Origin: Reticulitermes speratus
Taxonomy: Eukaryota > Arthropoda > Insecta > Blattodea > Rhinotermitidae
Direction: 5' to 3'
DNA: 64,000 nt
Assembly (NCBI GenBank): GCA_021186555.1
Contig: JAJKFL010000237.1
Span: 39,767,258 to 39,831,257, forward strand
Part shown: one piece after another, positions 23,201 to 33,820 of the stretch
Position numbering within the stretch: the first letter of the stretch is position 1
Layout: every line of letters starts with the position of its first letter
Notes under the pieces: model-generated
Database searches by the model: none
Told to the model about the DNA's origin: nothing
The model's input: only the letters and a program-made list of their open reading frames with translations
Translations under genes and position numbers: made by a program

Positions 23201-23293
23201 TGAACCAACAGCTAAGAGGAACTTCTGGAATCCTGTCGTTTCTATGTGTTTCTGATGAGAAGTCTTCCTCAAACTTGGTTTTACTGAGATCAT
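17040..23293 (-). CDS. COQ4: COQ4, coenzyme Q biosynthesis protein (gene span, five exons seen)
   Basis: COQ4 acts at the matrix face of the inner mitochondrial membrane in the ubiquinone synthesis complex; the human protein is reported to act on the ring carbon-1 substituent. Exons on the minus strand: 23070-23293 (start uncertain), 20535-20637, 19320-19449, 19046-19139, 17040-17202. Together they give an unbroken 237-codon frame. Seen are [20 protein letters not shown], the metal-binding signature [17 protein letters not shown] (HDxxH and a later glutamate), [20 protein letters not shown] and [17 protein letters not shown]. Human COQ4 has 265 residues, so about 25 N-terminal residues of mitochondrial presequence are probably in an unfound upstream exon. 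Introns hold a compound satellite and two hammerhead-bearing palindromic elements. Confidence 0.95.
17366..17470 (+). repeat. LINE 3'-tail remnant
   Basis: Degraded copy of the untranslated end seen at 39430-39510 (CTTCTCAAGAGGGAATACAC corresponds to CTTCTCAAGAAGGGCTGTGC). Confidence 0.5.
17538..17602. repeat. Short inverted repeat
   Basis: Two arms of about 24 bases (GATGTTACACCATGTCGAC and its reverse complement with one change) around a 16-base loop. Probably a degraded member of the dispersed group containing GGGATGTGACACCGTGTAG. Confidence 0.5.
17985..18563. mobile_element. Fold-back mariner: two facing copies of a transposase 3' end
   Basis: A 579 bp element flanked by TA (17983-17984 and 18564-18565) with ends sharing TCCAGAAAGTAAAGATACAA. 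Each arm, about 270 bp, codes the same mariner transposase C-terminus ([31 protein letters not shown] and stop), one on each strand. The whole is a giant hairpin with a small centre. No catalytic core is present. It lies between the first-listed COQ4 3' exon and the next. Confidence 0.9.
19046..19139 (-). CDS. COQ4: COQ4 exon
   Basis: After acceptor TTCTCAG it codes [20 protein letters not shown] and [11 protein letters not shown]. The glutamate after the GMPTNMLG turn completes the metal-binding signature. Phase 2 out. Confidence 0.95.
19320..19449 (-). CDS. COQ4: COQ4 exon with HDxxH motif
   Basis: Codes [20 protein letters not shown] and [18 protein letters not shown]. The histidine-aspartate-x-x-histidine motif is intact. 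Donor G|GTAATT, phase 1. Confidence 0.96.
19665..20020 (-). repeat. Compound satellite copy, opposite orientation to 6.5-8.0 kb
   Basis: Three 49 bp units (TTTTCACCCGGTGGCAGTAG) followed by the same unique spacer as at 6740-6945 (AAATACATACAGTAAATACA) and four degenerate 19 bp units (AACAAAAACATCCACACC). The shared order of both repeats and spacer shows one mobile or duplicated unit. It lies in a COQ4 intron. Confidence 0.9.
20535..20637 (-). CDS. COQ4: COQ4 exon
   Basis: After acceptor TTCACAG it codes [20 protein letters not shown] and [14 protein letters not shown]. Donor GTAAGT, phase 0. Confidence 0.94.
21176..21637. mobile_element. Hammerhead-bearing element, subfamily A, 14 bp target duplication
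   Basis: Exact direct repeats CATTTGTTTGTATT lie at 21162-21175 and 21638-21651. Inner inverted repeats GACCAACTAATGCACTA occur at about 21189 and 21574. A hammerhead-like core lies at 21241-21278 on the minus strand. The right end reads AGAAATGCACGGTGATAATA, as in related copies. COQ4 intron. Confidence 0.85.
21241..21278 (-). ncRNA. Hammerhead-ribozyme-like motif
   Basis: Minus strand: stem I CCC, core CTGAAGA, one extra T, stem II GGACC/GGTCC, then GAA, self-complementary ACACGTGT, cleavage triplet GTA, stem I GGG. All core bases of a hammerhead are present apart from the inserted T. It is in the sense direction of the COQ4 intron. Confidence 0.6.
22491..22540 (-). ncRNA. Hammerhead-ribozyme-like motif
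   Basis: Minus strand: stem I AAACCC, CTGAAGA plus T, stem II GGCTCT/AGAGCC, GAA, self-complementary ACATATGT, triplet GTC, stem I GGGTTT. Mirror copy of 22761-22810. Sense to COQ4. Confidence 0.65.
22761..22810 (+). ncRNA. Hammerhead-ribozyme-like motif
   Basis: Same parts as the mirror copy: AAACCC, CTGAAGA, T, GGCTCT/AGAGCC, GAA, ACATATGT, C, GGGTTT. The predicted cut is after GTC. Antisense to COQ4. Confidence 0.65.
23070..23293 (-). CDS. COQ4: COQ4 exon, N-terminal part
   Basis: Codes [20 protein letters not shown], then [20 protein letters not shown]. An in-frame ATG at 23293 gives [16 protein letters not shown]; an in-frame TAA lies just upstream. The exon may instead begin at an acceptor CTCAG (23283) or TTGCAG (23299). 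The ATG choice is therefore tentative. Donor AG|GTAATT. Confidence 0.85.
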
Positions 23294-25371
23294 TTACAAC
23301 TGCAAGGAATCTTTTGGGTAAAATACTGACATTACCCCATGTGTACCACACATGGTGAACTCCTTGTAGTTTTCTGAGCATGCTGTAATAAGTATGAAAG
23401 ATGAAGTTCCATTAGAACTGACACTCTTAAATGTTAAACATGAATCTAGGTTTTTGGCCAGTTATGTTGTGTAATTATTAAATTACTTGTGGTATAGATA
23501 TGATAATCCATCCTCCTATATGCAGCAATTTGCATAACAATATTGAAAAACCATTTTTTATCATGCTTATGCATGTGACATTACTCATGAAAGCTAAGCT
23601 ACAGATGTCCCTGTGCTTTAAGTAAGCACCACACCATATCAATATATGGGGGAGTGAAGGAACAACTCCATTCTTAACTTCAGCACTGGGTGGAGCTGAA
23701 TGGTCAGCTTTACAACTAGGTCACTTAACCTAAGTACCCATTGAATATGAGGCTAGTTTGGCCCCTGAACTAGTATAGACAATTGGGGAAAGAATAAAAA
23801 ACCGCCACCTCTGCCAGTAATCTAAACCTGACTCCTCAGTCTTACAGCCTATAACTCTGTCATATACTTAAAGAGCTGCAGAAGATGCATGTTTCAATGC
23901 AACTAATTATGAATGACTGTGAAGAATGCAGTAGAGAATGGCCTCAAGAGTATAACTAGATCTCTCAGAAACAGAACCTTCCTTACGTGTCATTTCTGGT
24001 CTTTGAATGGCTGAATGACATCAAACATAACCTTTTAACCTCCTTATTAGGGACACACAATAATATGCTAGTGATCTGGACTTTACCTAAAAAGAATCTG
24101 ATAACACAGTTTGATGGATCTAAGTTAGGTACGGCACAAATAAACTCTAAATTCAATGACACAATCATTCGCGGGAAGGGTTATCACATAATTCATATCG
24201 TCAAAATATTCCCGAATCTATTCCCAAGGTATATGCAATTTACAAAGACATACGCCTAAGTTATTTTTACCATTTTCATTAACGAGCCATTCATGTACCT
24301 GACCAGCAAAGGTCATATACCAAACTCTCCACCTTTATATGCACTCTGAATGACACGAGTTTTGAGTTCAAATGTTGTCTGTGTAACGCGGATTAATCGT
24401 GGCACGTACAAACGCCATTTAGAAAAGCACTAAATAAAAATGTAATTTCCGTACACTATGAAGAGCACACCGGATTCACACACCTCCAGGAAACTAAAAT
24501 GTTTGAACGTCTTTTCCGAAATTGTAATATAACCTCAAACTTTGAATTCGGAGTAGTTTCTTATGGGCGTTGATAATCAGTGCTCTCAACACACACAGGC
24601 GATACAGGAACTCAGTGCTGGCAACATGCTGGAAATGCAGCACTTCTTAACATGACCAACGGCGAAGGCTCAATCGGTAAAAGGTTCAACATGTTATCCT
24701 CTTGCCTCATTCTCACTAACAAACTGTGAACAATTTTGTACTCAAAATCGGATGGAGACAAGTACAACATACAGAAAAGGTGGCGTTGAAACATATTTAT
24801 TGCTGATACAAACATTGTAGCAGGACAATTAAAGGATTCAGCTTATCAGAGATGTGTTGTGTCAGGTAACTGGCTCTCTGATGGTTCAGAGGAACATAAT
24901 GCCTCCATCTCAGACCAAGAATCACTATATTGCCTCGAAACGTAACCACTCACCCAATAACACACTATCACATCCCAGAACACCTAAATCCTGAGCAACA
25001 CTGCTGTAGGATATAAATTTCATATATGAATTAAAACTTTCTCTTGATATTATTAAAATGTTAGATCTCACTGATTTAAATCCAGATAGAAAAGGCCTCT
25101 GAAAGAAGTTCAATTCCTTTGCAAAAATAAACTTCTTTATTTAAACTGTGAGTGAATTTACAAACACATTAATCACATTTCCTGTTCCACATACTTCATG
25201 GCACATATAAAGACACAAATGTAAGAACTTCATTAACAGCTGATGACATTTACAAGAAGTTAACCCAGTCATGACAGTTTTATTGTATATTTGCATCTTG
25301 CTGCATTGTAAATGATCTGAAACACTGCAAGAAAATACAAATCCAAGACGCTACAAACCAAACATAATAAT

Positions 25372-25712
25372 AATAATAATAACCATGGCTCGACAGCCCT
25401 ATATGGGCTTGGGCCTCCTCTTTCCGAGGTCTTTGTGCACTGCCACAGCCATCTGGCAGTCAGTCAGGAGACTTGGGTGAGAAATGGCCTCTTAATTTAG
25501 CTTACAAGCACTACTAGTTCTATCCATGCCCGTAAGGTTCTTTTACATGCCGTAAATCTACGACATGGGACCGACGGCTTTACTTCCCCTCCGAAGGAAG
25601 TGGTGCTCCGGATTTTTATCACCCTTAAAAATCCATCGACCTCGGTCGGGATCGAATCCGCGAACCTTGGGTCCAGTGGCGAGCACGCTAACCACTAGTC
25701 CACCGACACAAA
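25372..25712 (-). mobile_element. Full-length tRNA-derived SINE with (ATT)n tail
   Basis: On the minus strand it starts GTGTCGGTGGACTAGTGGTT (A-box region) and GGATTCGATCCCGACCGAGG (B box), then a body ending GGGCTGTCGAGCCATGGTTA and (TTA)n. This head-body-tail order is that of a complete SINE. I recall the family from cockroach and termite sequence. Confidence 0.88.
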
Positions 25713-26469
25713 CCAAACATAGTACCATCAAAATAAGCCACACCTGTGTGCATCCAAAAAAAATTGCAAAGTCAGTACAGAACATATGAACTAATAAACG
25801 ATTCTTTTTCTCTGTGTGTTCCAAGTTCTTCTGTAGTACTCATCTATGCCTTATCTGAGGTCTAAACACGGCAACTATTAATGTCACGATGGTAATGCCA
25901 GGTTTTCAAACTTCCTTGTAAAATGGGAATGTATATATCATTAGCAAAATATGGAAAGGCACTTATAAAAAGTTACTGTGGTACAGCTGGGTGATGATTT
26001 GTGAAAACTAAAGATCACTGTCATCACTTTTCTCTGGTACGTACCGGAATCATTTCAATATAGATATTTACATGTCATTTTAACATCACAGCACAAAGAA
26101 TGTGTGCAGGTTTACAACACAATATGTCTCAATGATAAATCAGTGGTTCTTCGTATAACATTTCACCAAATTCAATACACTTTCACTGCATAGATGTCTC
26201 CATTTACAAGACAATTTCTTAATCAGATCTTCCACCTATAAAGAGAATTGCAATATTACGGTGATAAAGGCATTTAGAGTAGAATAGCCTCAGAAATACA
26301 ATGGCTTATTCTGTTCCAGAAGCCCTTACTCTTTTGACTGTTTCCAAATACTACAGATTAAAATATAAAACATACTTATCTCGATATAACACACATATCT
26401 TTTTTTAACACACACAGAAAACATTTTATACAATTATAGTGTAAAACAAATTTTGTTTTAAACTTGATT

Positions 26470-26735
26470 TCAGGCTTCTGCTGCGATATTGATGAGATCT
26501 GCACTCTTCTGGGATATTATGCGGTATCGTGTGGTAATTGTTTACTGACTGTCATCACGCCTACGTATCGGTAACCCACCGTACATTCCAGAATCTGCAT
26601 TATATGATGATGGTTTTCTTTCCTACTGGGACTCTTGACCCTGAAGATGGGACCGACACGTCGTCCCGAAACGTCGGTAAACAATTACCACACGACGCCG
26701 CGTAATATTCCAGAAGAGCGCAGATCTCAAATTTT
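26470..26735 (+). mobile_element. Subfamily B element containing a hammerhead-like motif
   Basis: Left part (TTGATTTCAGGCTTCTGCTG to ATCGTGTGGTAATTGTTTAC) and right part (AAACAATTACCACACGACGC to CAGATCTC) are inverted copies of each other. Between them lie about 100 unique bases and the hammerhead-like core. This is the long form of the short palindromes at 1, 31288, 40116 and 60169. Confidence 0.8.
26638..26680 (+). ncRNA. Hammerhead-ribozyme-like motif
   Basis: Stem I ACC, CTGAAGA, T, stem II GGGACCGACACGTCGTCCC, GAA, ACGT, C, stem I GGT. Predicted cleavage triplet GTC. Confidence 0.6.
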
Positions 26736-27190
26736 TATTTCTTTAATTTATCCTGTCAGATTTTTGATACATATTAAATTATGGGGAGTGAAGAACATGG
26801 GAAAAAACGAGTATACATCATATCGCACAAATATCGCAAAGCAATAATTTTACACTTTTAAAGACTCCGATCTTACGGGTTATGTCACCATGCATTACTG
26901 TATGTGGTTACCAACATTTCAGAAGTATATGCAGCCCCCATCTGCAGGTCTGGAAATACCGAGTACTACACAATATCGCAACCCAGAACACCGCAATCCA
27001 AATTTTAACCACTGTGGTAACCTCAATTTTCAATCAGTTCCTCATTTTCTTGTACTTATAAACTTGGTCTCTCTGAGGAAGACAAGATATTGGAGTCAAG
27101 ATTTTTCTTTTTCAGAAATTAGATTTTAAAATAAAAAAGCATTTACAAATGCTGCACGGATGCATCGTTCCATCCTTGCAAGGTTTCTGT

Positions 27191-27274
27191 TTATGTGTTT
27201 TGAAATGCATGTTTCCTCGTCCATTCCTTAGCCTTTCTGATGTACTCTGGCTTGTTGAAACGGTATTCATCCGC
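27191..27274 (-). CDS. UBE2T: UBE2T exon 4, C-terminus
   Basis: After acceptor GTTTGCAG it codes ADEYRFNKPEYIRKAKEWTR and KHAFQNT, then TAA. No C-terminal extension follows. Confidence 0.93.
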   Translation of the reverse strand, partial: ADEYRFNKPEYIRKAKEWTRKHAFQNT

Positions 27275-29968
27275 CTGCAAACAAGCAGAAAAATCTCAGA
27301 CTGGGTTTAACTTTAACACCAGCACAACTTCTTCTAAACCCCTAAAACTGAGGCCTCTATGTATTATGTATAAGAAACTTCATGATATAAACACATATTC
27401 AAAACTGGTTCCAATTTTTAAATGTCTGCAAAAACTACAAGACTCTGTTATCACCTACAGGAAATAAACAGATTGGGGCCGATTCTGATAAAATCTGGCA
27501 CAAGATTGTTTGCATCCCAGATTCCTTAATACTTTGCAGGCATGTCTCAAGTAGCTAGTCACCAGCCTCACACAGAGGCCTGGGCTTAATCCCAGGTCAG
27601 TCAATGTGGAATTTGTGGTGGACAAAGTGGCAATGGGACATGTTTTCATCCCAGTATTTCGGTTTTCCCCAGTTTTACTTGCTATATTCTGAGGTACAAT
27701 TCCACATATCTGAGTTGCTGTGCAAAGCTACAAAAAATCGCAATCAGGACATACATACATACATACATGCCTATACGTTTCACAGATCCAAAGCCCGTTA
27801 ATACGGCAGAATATGAAACATGTCAATAATACAGACTCACACTACAAAAGCACAGACAAAAGACACCAACACACATGACAAACAATAATTAGCCAATACA
27901 GTACAAAATGATTCATGATTCAGGACAGCCAGCCTCTAGCATGAAATTGGATCTAAACCCCCAAATATAGAAGCACTAATGGCAATGTTTGTTCTGGTAC
28001 AATTAATTCACAGTCCATCTTCATACACCAATAGTCATTCAGATAATCAAGAAATTGCTCCTGTGAATGAAACCTGAAGGTTTCGCACTTCCATAGTCTT
28101 TGTTTCAACATATAACACATTTCCTTCATCAGTACAAATCAAGAAGTTATAAAAATGATGAGATAACTTTGCAAAAGCATGCACTTGTTGCCATTTCAAC
28201 GGCACTGCAGGGGCAGAGAAGGTGTCGTTGAAAGCAGTCTTCAAGGAAATTCTAAAAGGTTCTGACAATGGTATATAATACTCAGAACCAACTGTCTTCT
28301 GGACTTTGTCCATCATCCAGATAAAATATGAAAATATAAAATCACGACATTTCGGAAGCAGGTTCTTCTTCCATCTTCAGGTGAAGTGAGAGGAGACACC
28401 TACTCAGATGGGTCCCTTAGACCAAGCTAATCTCAATCACTGGACAACCTACGCCGGTAAAACCACAGCTATAAAAATAAACGAGGCCAGGATATGTCAG
28501 AGTAAGATAACATATAAATAAGCATTAAAAATTGTCGTATACAAGAACAGACGTAGAACCAAGATAGAATAGAAGATACCGTATATTCTCGAATCTAATG
28601 CGCACCCTTTTTACAGTTTTAGAGGGCTAAAAAATCAGATGCGTATTAGATTCGCGGTCTAGAGCTGGATTTTGGAAAAACGATTGAGCTGCTGTACGTG
28701 CCGTAAGAACAATACAATACAATAATCTATTATTTTATTATTTATTATTATAATTTATTATTCATCAGACTCGCCGTCATTACTCATAACTGAATCGTTA
28801 TCCGTGCTCTCCACCCAGTCACTATCATCTTTATCTTCAACATCGTCCTCCCATACAATGTCATCTTCGGTTCCGTCCAAAGCATTGCTTATGCAACACT
28901 TCTTGAAAGATCAGACGATAATGCTCTCCGGGATGGCTTTCCATGCAGCCGACACCCACCGCGCCACTTCTGAAGGAGCTGCGTCACACCCGCTGATCGC
29001 TGCCTTGTGTTTCCGCCATAATCGAACGTTGCTTTCATTAACTCCAAAAATTGCAGCGGCTTTGCGGTTTCCATTCTCCTCTGCGCACCGAATAACTTCA
29101 CGTTTGAACTTCGCCGTATATGAGAGTCGTTTAGATTTCAGGTGTCCCTCTTCCATAACTACGGTACACGACAAATTGGAACAAGCACCTCCCACGTTTC
29201 AACAACTAAGGCTCAGCTGGCTTCAGACGAGATTGCGCACGTCTGTTGAGAAAGGCCCCGCCTCTATCGGTATGACTCATCGGCCACAGGTGTAGCGTCG
29301 GATTTTAACGCATTGGTAACATCCAATATTATTCAATCAGTCGCCCCGTGGGCAAGGGGTGGTTGAAGGAAAGGTGCGGATTAGAATCGCGAACTAACTT
29401 TTTTTTCGTTTAAGAAGTCGCCAAAAACTGGGTGCGTATTAGATTCGGATGCGCATTAGATTCGAGAATATACGGTAAACATTCTTTGCATCAAACCAAG
29501 TTCATGAAACAAGTCGTGATTTTATATTTTATCCGGACGACGGACAAAGTCCAGAAGACAATTGGTTCTCAGTCTTCAAGGAGTTCAGCGTTCTTTACTC
29601 ATGAACATAAATACCCAAAATTTCAGAATGCACAACATTTTTGTACTTACAATATCAGCCATTAGAGGGTCATCAGGGTTTGGTTGGGTTAGTAGCAGCT
29701 GTAGAGAGGTCAGCAAGCCACTAAGTGTTACTACTGGGCGCCACGTACCCCTCGGTGGGAGACGTAACAAATCAAGGCATATCCGCCCAGCTACGTCCAC
29801 ATTTGGATGGTACACTGGGGTTACAAAACGCAAGCAAGGAGGTTCAAATGGGTATCTGCAATACGTAACAAAATTATAATTCATTTCAAACATGAACAAG
29901 ATAACATGAGTTTAACTCTTACAGCCTTCTTCCCTACTCCGTAACTTTCTAGTCACACAGATATATTT

Positions 29969-30000
<32 letters not shown>

Positions 30001-32269
30001 TATTGTTATGTAGTCGGCACTTGACTATTTTTTTAGTTTACAATGTTTTTATTGTTATTAATTAGCTTATTTTAATTGTATCACTTATTATGTATCTGAC
30101 TTGGAATCAACTGTCTGATTCAACATATTTCATTTTATTCTATTTCATTTTATTTATCTTATTTATCTCGTGCATTATGTACTACCTTTGACATGTTCTA
30201 TATCCTGCTTGTTGCTTTACAGTGGATCCATGGAATGTTAAATAAAGTTGAATTGAATTGAATTGCATTGTTTGAAGCATTTCTTACTTAAGTACAGATT
30301 CTGTACACAATAAATTTTTTTGGATACAACTGAAACCTAAGGCCAAATAAAAGAAATTGTAAGGTGTAGGCAGCTTTATGATACATCTCTGTACTGTATT
30401 TCCAGTGGTACTTTATTTATTACCATCAAACCAATATCTAAAGAAAATGTTACCACAACAGCCATTTTGTGATTATACATTCATAATAAATTTTACCTTA
30501 ACAAGCTGTTTCTCAAAATTTTGTTCCCATTATCTTTTTGAGACCCTAAACTGAACGGTGCTAGTCCGTCTCCTGTTTCGTACGTTCATGTGTCTGAAAC
30601 GTTACTATTATTGATAGAAGGAAATTAAAAAGTAAGATCTGACAAGGCCTCCACTGGCATAACATTAATATCAAGGTTTTGGAAAATCAGTCAAGTGGTT
30701 AAGAATGTTAAAGTGGGACCACACAGGCACAATGGTGACCACATATGTCATAAAACATTTTGGAATGGTTTTATTTAATTTTAAAATCTGATGTTATATT
30801 TCTTATAAAGTGAAGTAACTGGAACAGAACTTGTAGAGTCAGGGAATGAAAGAAATAATTAACTCTGAAAAGAAAAGATCTAATGCATATAGCTCGATCT
30901 TTGTAACATAGGGTACAGGCATACACCCTGCACCAATTATATGACACAGGTCAATGAAAGTAGTTAAGGGTTCATTTAGCTTTTCAAAGTATTCAAATAT
31001 TCTACAGTAAGCTTTGATTAAACCTGGATACCCAAACCTTTCTAAGACACTGACAACCATAAAGTAACTTTTGTGCAAATTCATCATCATGTAATGCTCA
31101 TCCTATCCCAGTATAAACTTCTTCCATACACTACATAAATAAGCAGATGGTTTACTAACCTCTCCGGAATTTGGATCTCAATTTTAAAAACGCCAGATTC
31201 ATATGGTGTATCCTTCATTCCAATAATACCTACATGAGAAAATGAAGAAACAATATGTGATTATGCCTACAATTAAAGCATTAAATTTTGATTTCAGGCT
31301 TCCGCCGCGATGTTGATGAAATCTGTGGTCTTCTGGGTAATTACCCAGAAGACCACAGATTTCAAAGCATTAAATTCATTACAAATATGAAAATACTATT
31401 CTACTTCATCATGTAAAATGTTGTTTTAAATTTAACAATATCTGTTCTTTCATCCAAAATTGTGATGAACACAACGCACAATCAGGGTTACAAGATCACT
31501 ACTATACAAACATTAAACTCTGTGAAACTGTCACTTTGCTGAATGGAAAACTACAAAATTAGTACGGTGCCTAAAGCTTATCATTCCCTTCTATAGGCAG
31601 CCAAAGTATGATCAGACATCTTACCTCCATCTGGTACACCGGTCTGAGATTTTAACAAAAACCAACATTGCACATGTTTAAGACATGGTGCACAAGAAAG
31701 GAAAATTCATCAAAGGTCAAAATTGTTAACCCTCTCGCAGGAAGTGTGTAATCTAACCAAGCAATCTTATGACCAAAAAACTGAAGTAAACAACAGACGT
31801 CAATCCCAACATGACATGATGTGCGTGCATAAATATTGCTATGTGATGGAACCAAGGGTAGGAAGATAGGTTATGTTAGTTTTGCCACACTGGTATTTTA
31901 ATGGCTTAAGGCGTTCGTCATGTCATGTAATGGGAATTAACACTATTCTGTATACGTCCTTTTTGTCAAATATAGTCACTTACTAAGACATGACATAAAA
32001 TTTAACAACACTTAATTCAGATTTTGTTTCGTTCCTACACCTAACAGTACCACGCTAACATACGTAATGTAACTGGTGACAATATTATAGTGATGACTCG
32101 ATTCGAAGAGTTTCATACACAGCTAATCATAAGCAGTAGTGGTTGAGATTCTAGACTTACTTGCATCAAGAACATCAAGAGAATCTCCCTTCTGAACACA
32201 TGAAATTCCGGGCGGAGGATTATTTGTTATGTTCTCGAGTTCACGTTTCAATCTGGACGACTTCTGCAT
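27191..32269 (-). CDS. UBE2T: UBE2T, ubiquitin-conjugating enzyme E2 T (gene span, four exons, complete)
   Basis: UBE2T is the E2 that works with FANCL to monoubiquitinate FANCD2 and FANCI in repair of DNA interstrand crosslinks, in the nucleus. Exons on the minus strand: 32161-32269, 31160-31229, 29651-29855, 27191-27274; 468 nt, 155 residues. The protein starts MQKSSRLKREL, as in the family, has the HPN motif (YHPNVDVAGRICLDLL), the catalytic cysteine in RICLDL, and NPDDPLMADI in the last core helix region. It ends soon after the core (EWTRKHAFQNT), lacking the roughly 40-residue tail of the human enzyme (197 residues). An intron carries a pogo-like element at 28579-29475. Confidence 0.95.
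28344..28386 (-). ncRNA. Hammerhead-like motif, weaker
   Basis: Minus strand: ACCTGAAGATGGAAGAAGAA, then CTTCC, GAA, ATGTC. The core and a stem are present but base pairing is less regular than in the copies at 22 and 50 kb. Flanking text (GGACTTTGTCCATCATCC) links it to the elements at 57841 and 56846. UBE2T intron, sense. Confidence 0.4.
28579..29475 (-). mobile_element. Pogo/Tigger-like element with CENP-B-type DNA-binding domain
   Basis: 897 bp, flanked by TA (28577-28578 and 29476-29477), with inverted ends CCGTATATTCTCGAATCTAA. Inside, on the minus strand, a frame codes [39 protein letters not shown] and KHKAAIS, a psq/CENP-B N-terminal helix-turn-helix as in pogo transposases. The DDE domain is missing, so it cannot move alone. 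UBE2T intron. Confidence 0.88.
29651..29855 (-). CDS. UBE2T: UBE2T exon 3, catalytic core
   Basis: After acceptor ATTGCAG it codes YPFEPPCLRFVTPVYHPNVD, AGRICLDLLRLPPRGTW and TQPNPDDPLMADI. It carries both the HPN motif and the active-site cysteine. Donor ATT|GTAAGT. Confidence 0.97.
29966..30002 (+). repeat. (ATC)n microsatellite
   Basis: About twelve ATC/CAT triplets. Confidence 0.9.
30010..30272 (+). mobile_element. Possible LINE 3' end with (TTGAA)n tail
   Basis: Ends TGGATCCATGGAATGTTAAA, TAAAG and then repeats of TTGAA. This looks like a non-LTR element's untranslated end and tail. No coding part remains. Confidence 0.45.
31160..31229 (-). CDS. UBE2T: UBE2T exon 2
   Basis: After acceptor CATGTAG it codes IIGMKDTPYESGVFKIEIQI and PE, with a split arginine codon at donor AG|GTTAGT. 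Confidence 0.94.
31288..31363 (-). mobile_element. Short palindromic element, subfamily B, 13 bp target duplication
   Basis: A 76 bp insertion: the conserved tail (reverse complement of GCGGCGGAAGCCTGAAATCA) plus palindrome TGGTCTTCTGGGTAATTACC. Exact direct repeats AAAGCATTAAATT lie at 31275-31287 and 31364-31376. UBE2T intron. Confidence 0.88.
32161..32269 (-). CDS. UBE2T: UBE2T exon 1
   Basis: Codes MQKSSRLKRELENITNNPPP and GISCVQKGDSLDVLDA. The start is fixed by agreement with the family N-terminus. Donor A|GTAAGT, phase 1. Confidence 0.95.
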
Positions 32270-33446
32270 TATGTACAAGGGTAACAACTAAAAAACAAAT
32301 GTTTACAAGGAACCAATTATCCGCCTCTCGCAAACACAGACACAACTGCAGTCTCAAATTATCGCGGGGACCATTTTGATTATACTCTCTGGTGATCGTG
32401 GATCAGCTGGTGATTGTGCCGCCGACGTTTAAGTTACCTGGTTCGTATTTTGTGGTAAAGTGGTCGCTTAACGCATGTTCCGATTATAGATGACAACGAA
32501 CGCAGAAACAATTATATCTTATATAAATGCTCCTTACAAATACATGACAAATATTTTAGTATACGTAAATAAATATAACAATAGGTTAAAATTTTAATAA
32601 AGTACACTAAAAGATGCACATTCTTATATATTTAAAGGGGATCTTAAAGACATAGGATGGAGAGACATGGGCAGGATTCATGTGCCTCAGGATAGGTACA
32701 AGTGGCATGCTCTTGTGAAATGAGTAAATTCAATTTCAGGTTTTGTAAAATGTGGGGAATTTGAGTAGCTGAGGAACTATAAGCTTCTCAAGTAGGACTC
32801 TGCTGTATGACATTTAGTTAACAATTTTTATATCGGAAATATGCCTTGAATAGGAACTGTATTTTTTATTTCATCCATCAGAGTCTATGAAACTCTATAC
32901 ACTCTTCAAAACACAGCTACAACAAAATTCCAAAATGTAGTGCTTTTAATAAACTCTGATGATGGACAAAGTCAAAACTAACTTTCGTAATGAGTGCCTT
33001 ATACAATCTTCAGAACACTTTGAAACACAGTTCTACTTATATCTCTTTATTCAAAATAATATTTGCTTATTAGCAGATACAGTGTGCATGTGTGTAATAA
33101 AATGACTGGCAGGCTACACACCCACCTAAGAAATGTGTTCATTAACAAAGAATCAGAGCAATAGGACATTGTGTAACAAAGAGATTGCTGTAGACATTCA
33201 GTCCAGAAGAATGAAAAGTTTTGCAATAATATGTGACAACAGTGTATCACTGGCAAGATGATATTAAAATTTAAATTTAACTTTTTTGACCATCAGAACT
33301 GTATTAGCTTTAGTCACTATATGCAGTACACCATCATTTTTAAAGAAAATATAGAATCCTTACTGTCAATTTGGGTGAGGAATAAAGAAGTGTACATGAA
33401 TTTATATTGTGTATCCCTGTAGCAGAGGAATATAATAAAAACATCA
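32270..33446. other. Intergenic, UBE2T to DUF4773-like gene
   Basis: The UBE2T promoter should lie just right of 32269. Apart from the LINE remnant I see only A/T-rich unique sequence. Confidence 0.45.
32650..32815 (+). repeat. LINE 3'-end remnant
   Basis: Degraded match to 39340-39500 (GCCTCAGGATAGGTACAAGT; CTTCTCAAGTAGGACTCTGC). No open frame. Confidence 0.5.
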
Positions 33447-33452
33447 TTTATT
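33447..33452 (-). terminator. Polyadenylation signal of the DUF4773-like gene
   Basis: AATAAA on the minus strand, about 75 bases after the stop codon. Confidence 0.6.
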
Positions 33453-33527
33453 CCATTTGACAGACTTAGCTGCACACATCATTCCATTATTCTAATTCAA
33501 TTTCAGCCCTGCAGGTGGCACTGCCTG

Positions 33528-33820
33528 TTACTCTTCAGTGACTTCATCATATTCATCATCTCCTGGCAAGCCAACTGTTGGGGGAGGCTTTAGGCCCCCT
33601 TCATCCTCTGGCTTGAGAAGCGCAAAACCATCTGCACCAACACGCAGACAGTCAAAATGCAGAATGACAACGGGCTTGTTGGCGATGCGTGCCTCAAAGT
33701 CAACGCACATGTGTAGATTTGAGCCAGGCGTAAAAATGTTGAACACCCGTGCACACAAGCGCACCAGCCTTGGCAGAAGGGGTAAAGGCACTGGCATGCA
33801 CACTGCAGGTGGATTTTTAG
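33528..33820 (-). CDS. DUF4773-like exon 3
   Basis: After acceptor TGTTCAG it codes KNPPAVCMPVPLPLLPRLVR, then NIFTPGSNLHMCVDFEARI, and ends EYDEVTEE with TAA. Confidence 0.88.

Larger units (their letters stand above)
23294..27190. other. Intergenic, COQ4 to UBE2T
   Basis: Holds the probable COQ4 promoter and unseen first exon (an MLRSAAFPACC reading at about 24.65 kb on the minus strand is a weak candidate for the presequence), degraded SINE sequence at about 23600-23790, the SINE at 25372-25712 and the element at 26470-26735. No other gene recognised. Confidence 0.5.

Noticed and set aside
24612..24815. COQ4 first exon candidate (MLRSAAFPACC)
   Set aside because: Suggests a mitochondrial leader, but no good donor in the needed phase; kept only as a remark.
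28804..29295. 163-codon plus-strand frame
   Set aside because: Shadow of the minus-strand pogo helix-turn-helix; low-complexity serine start and no family match.
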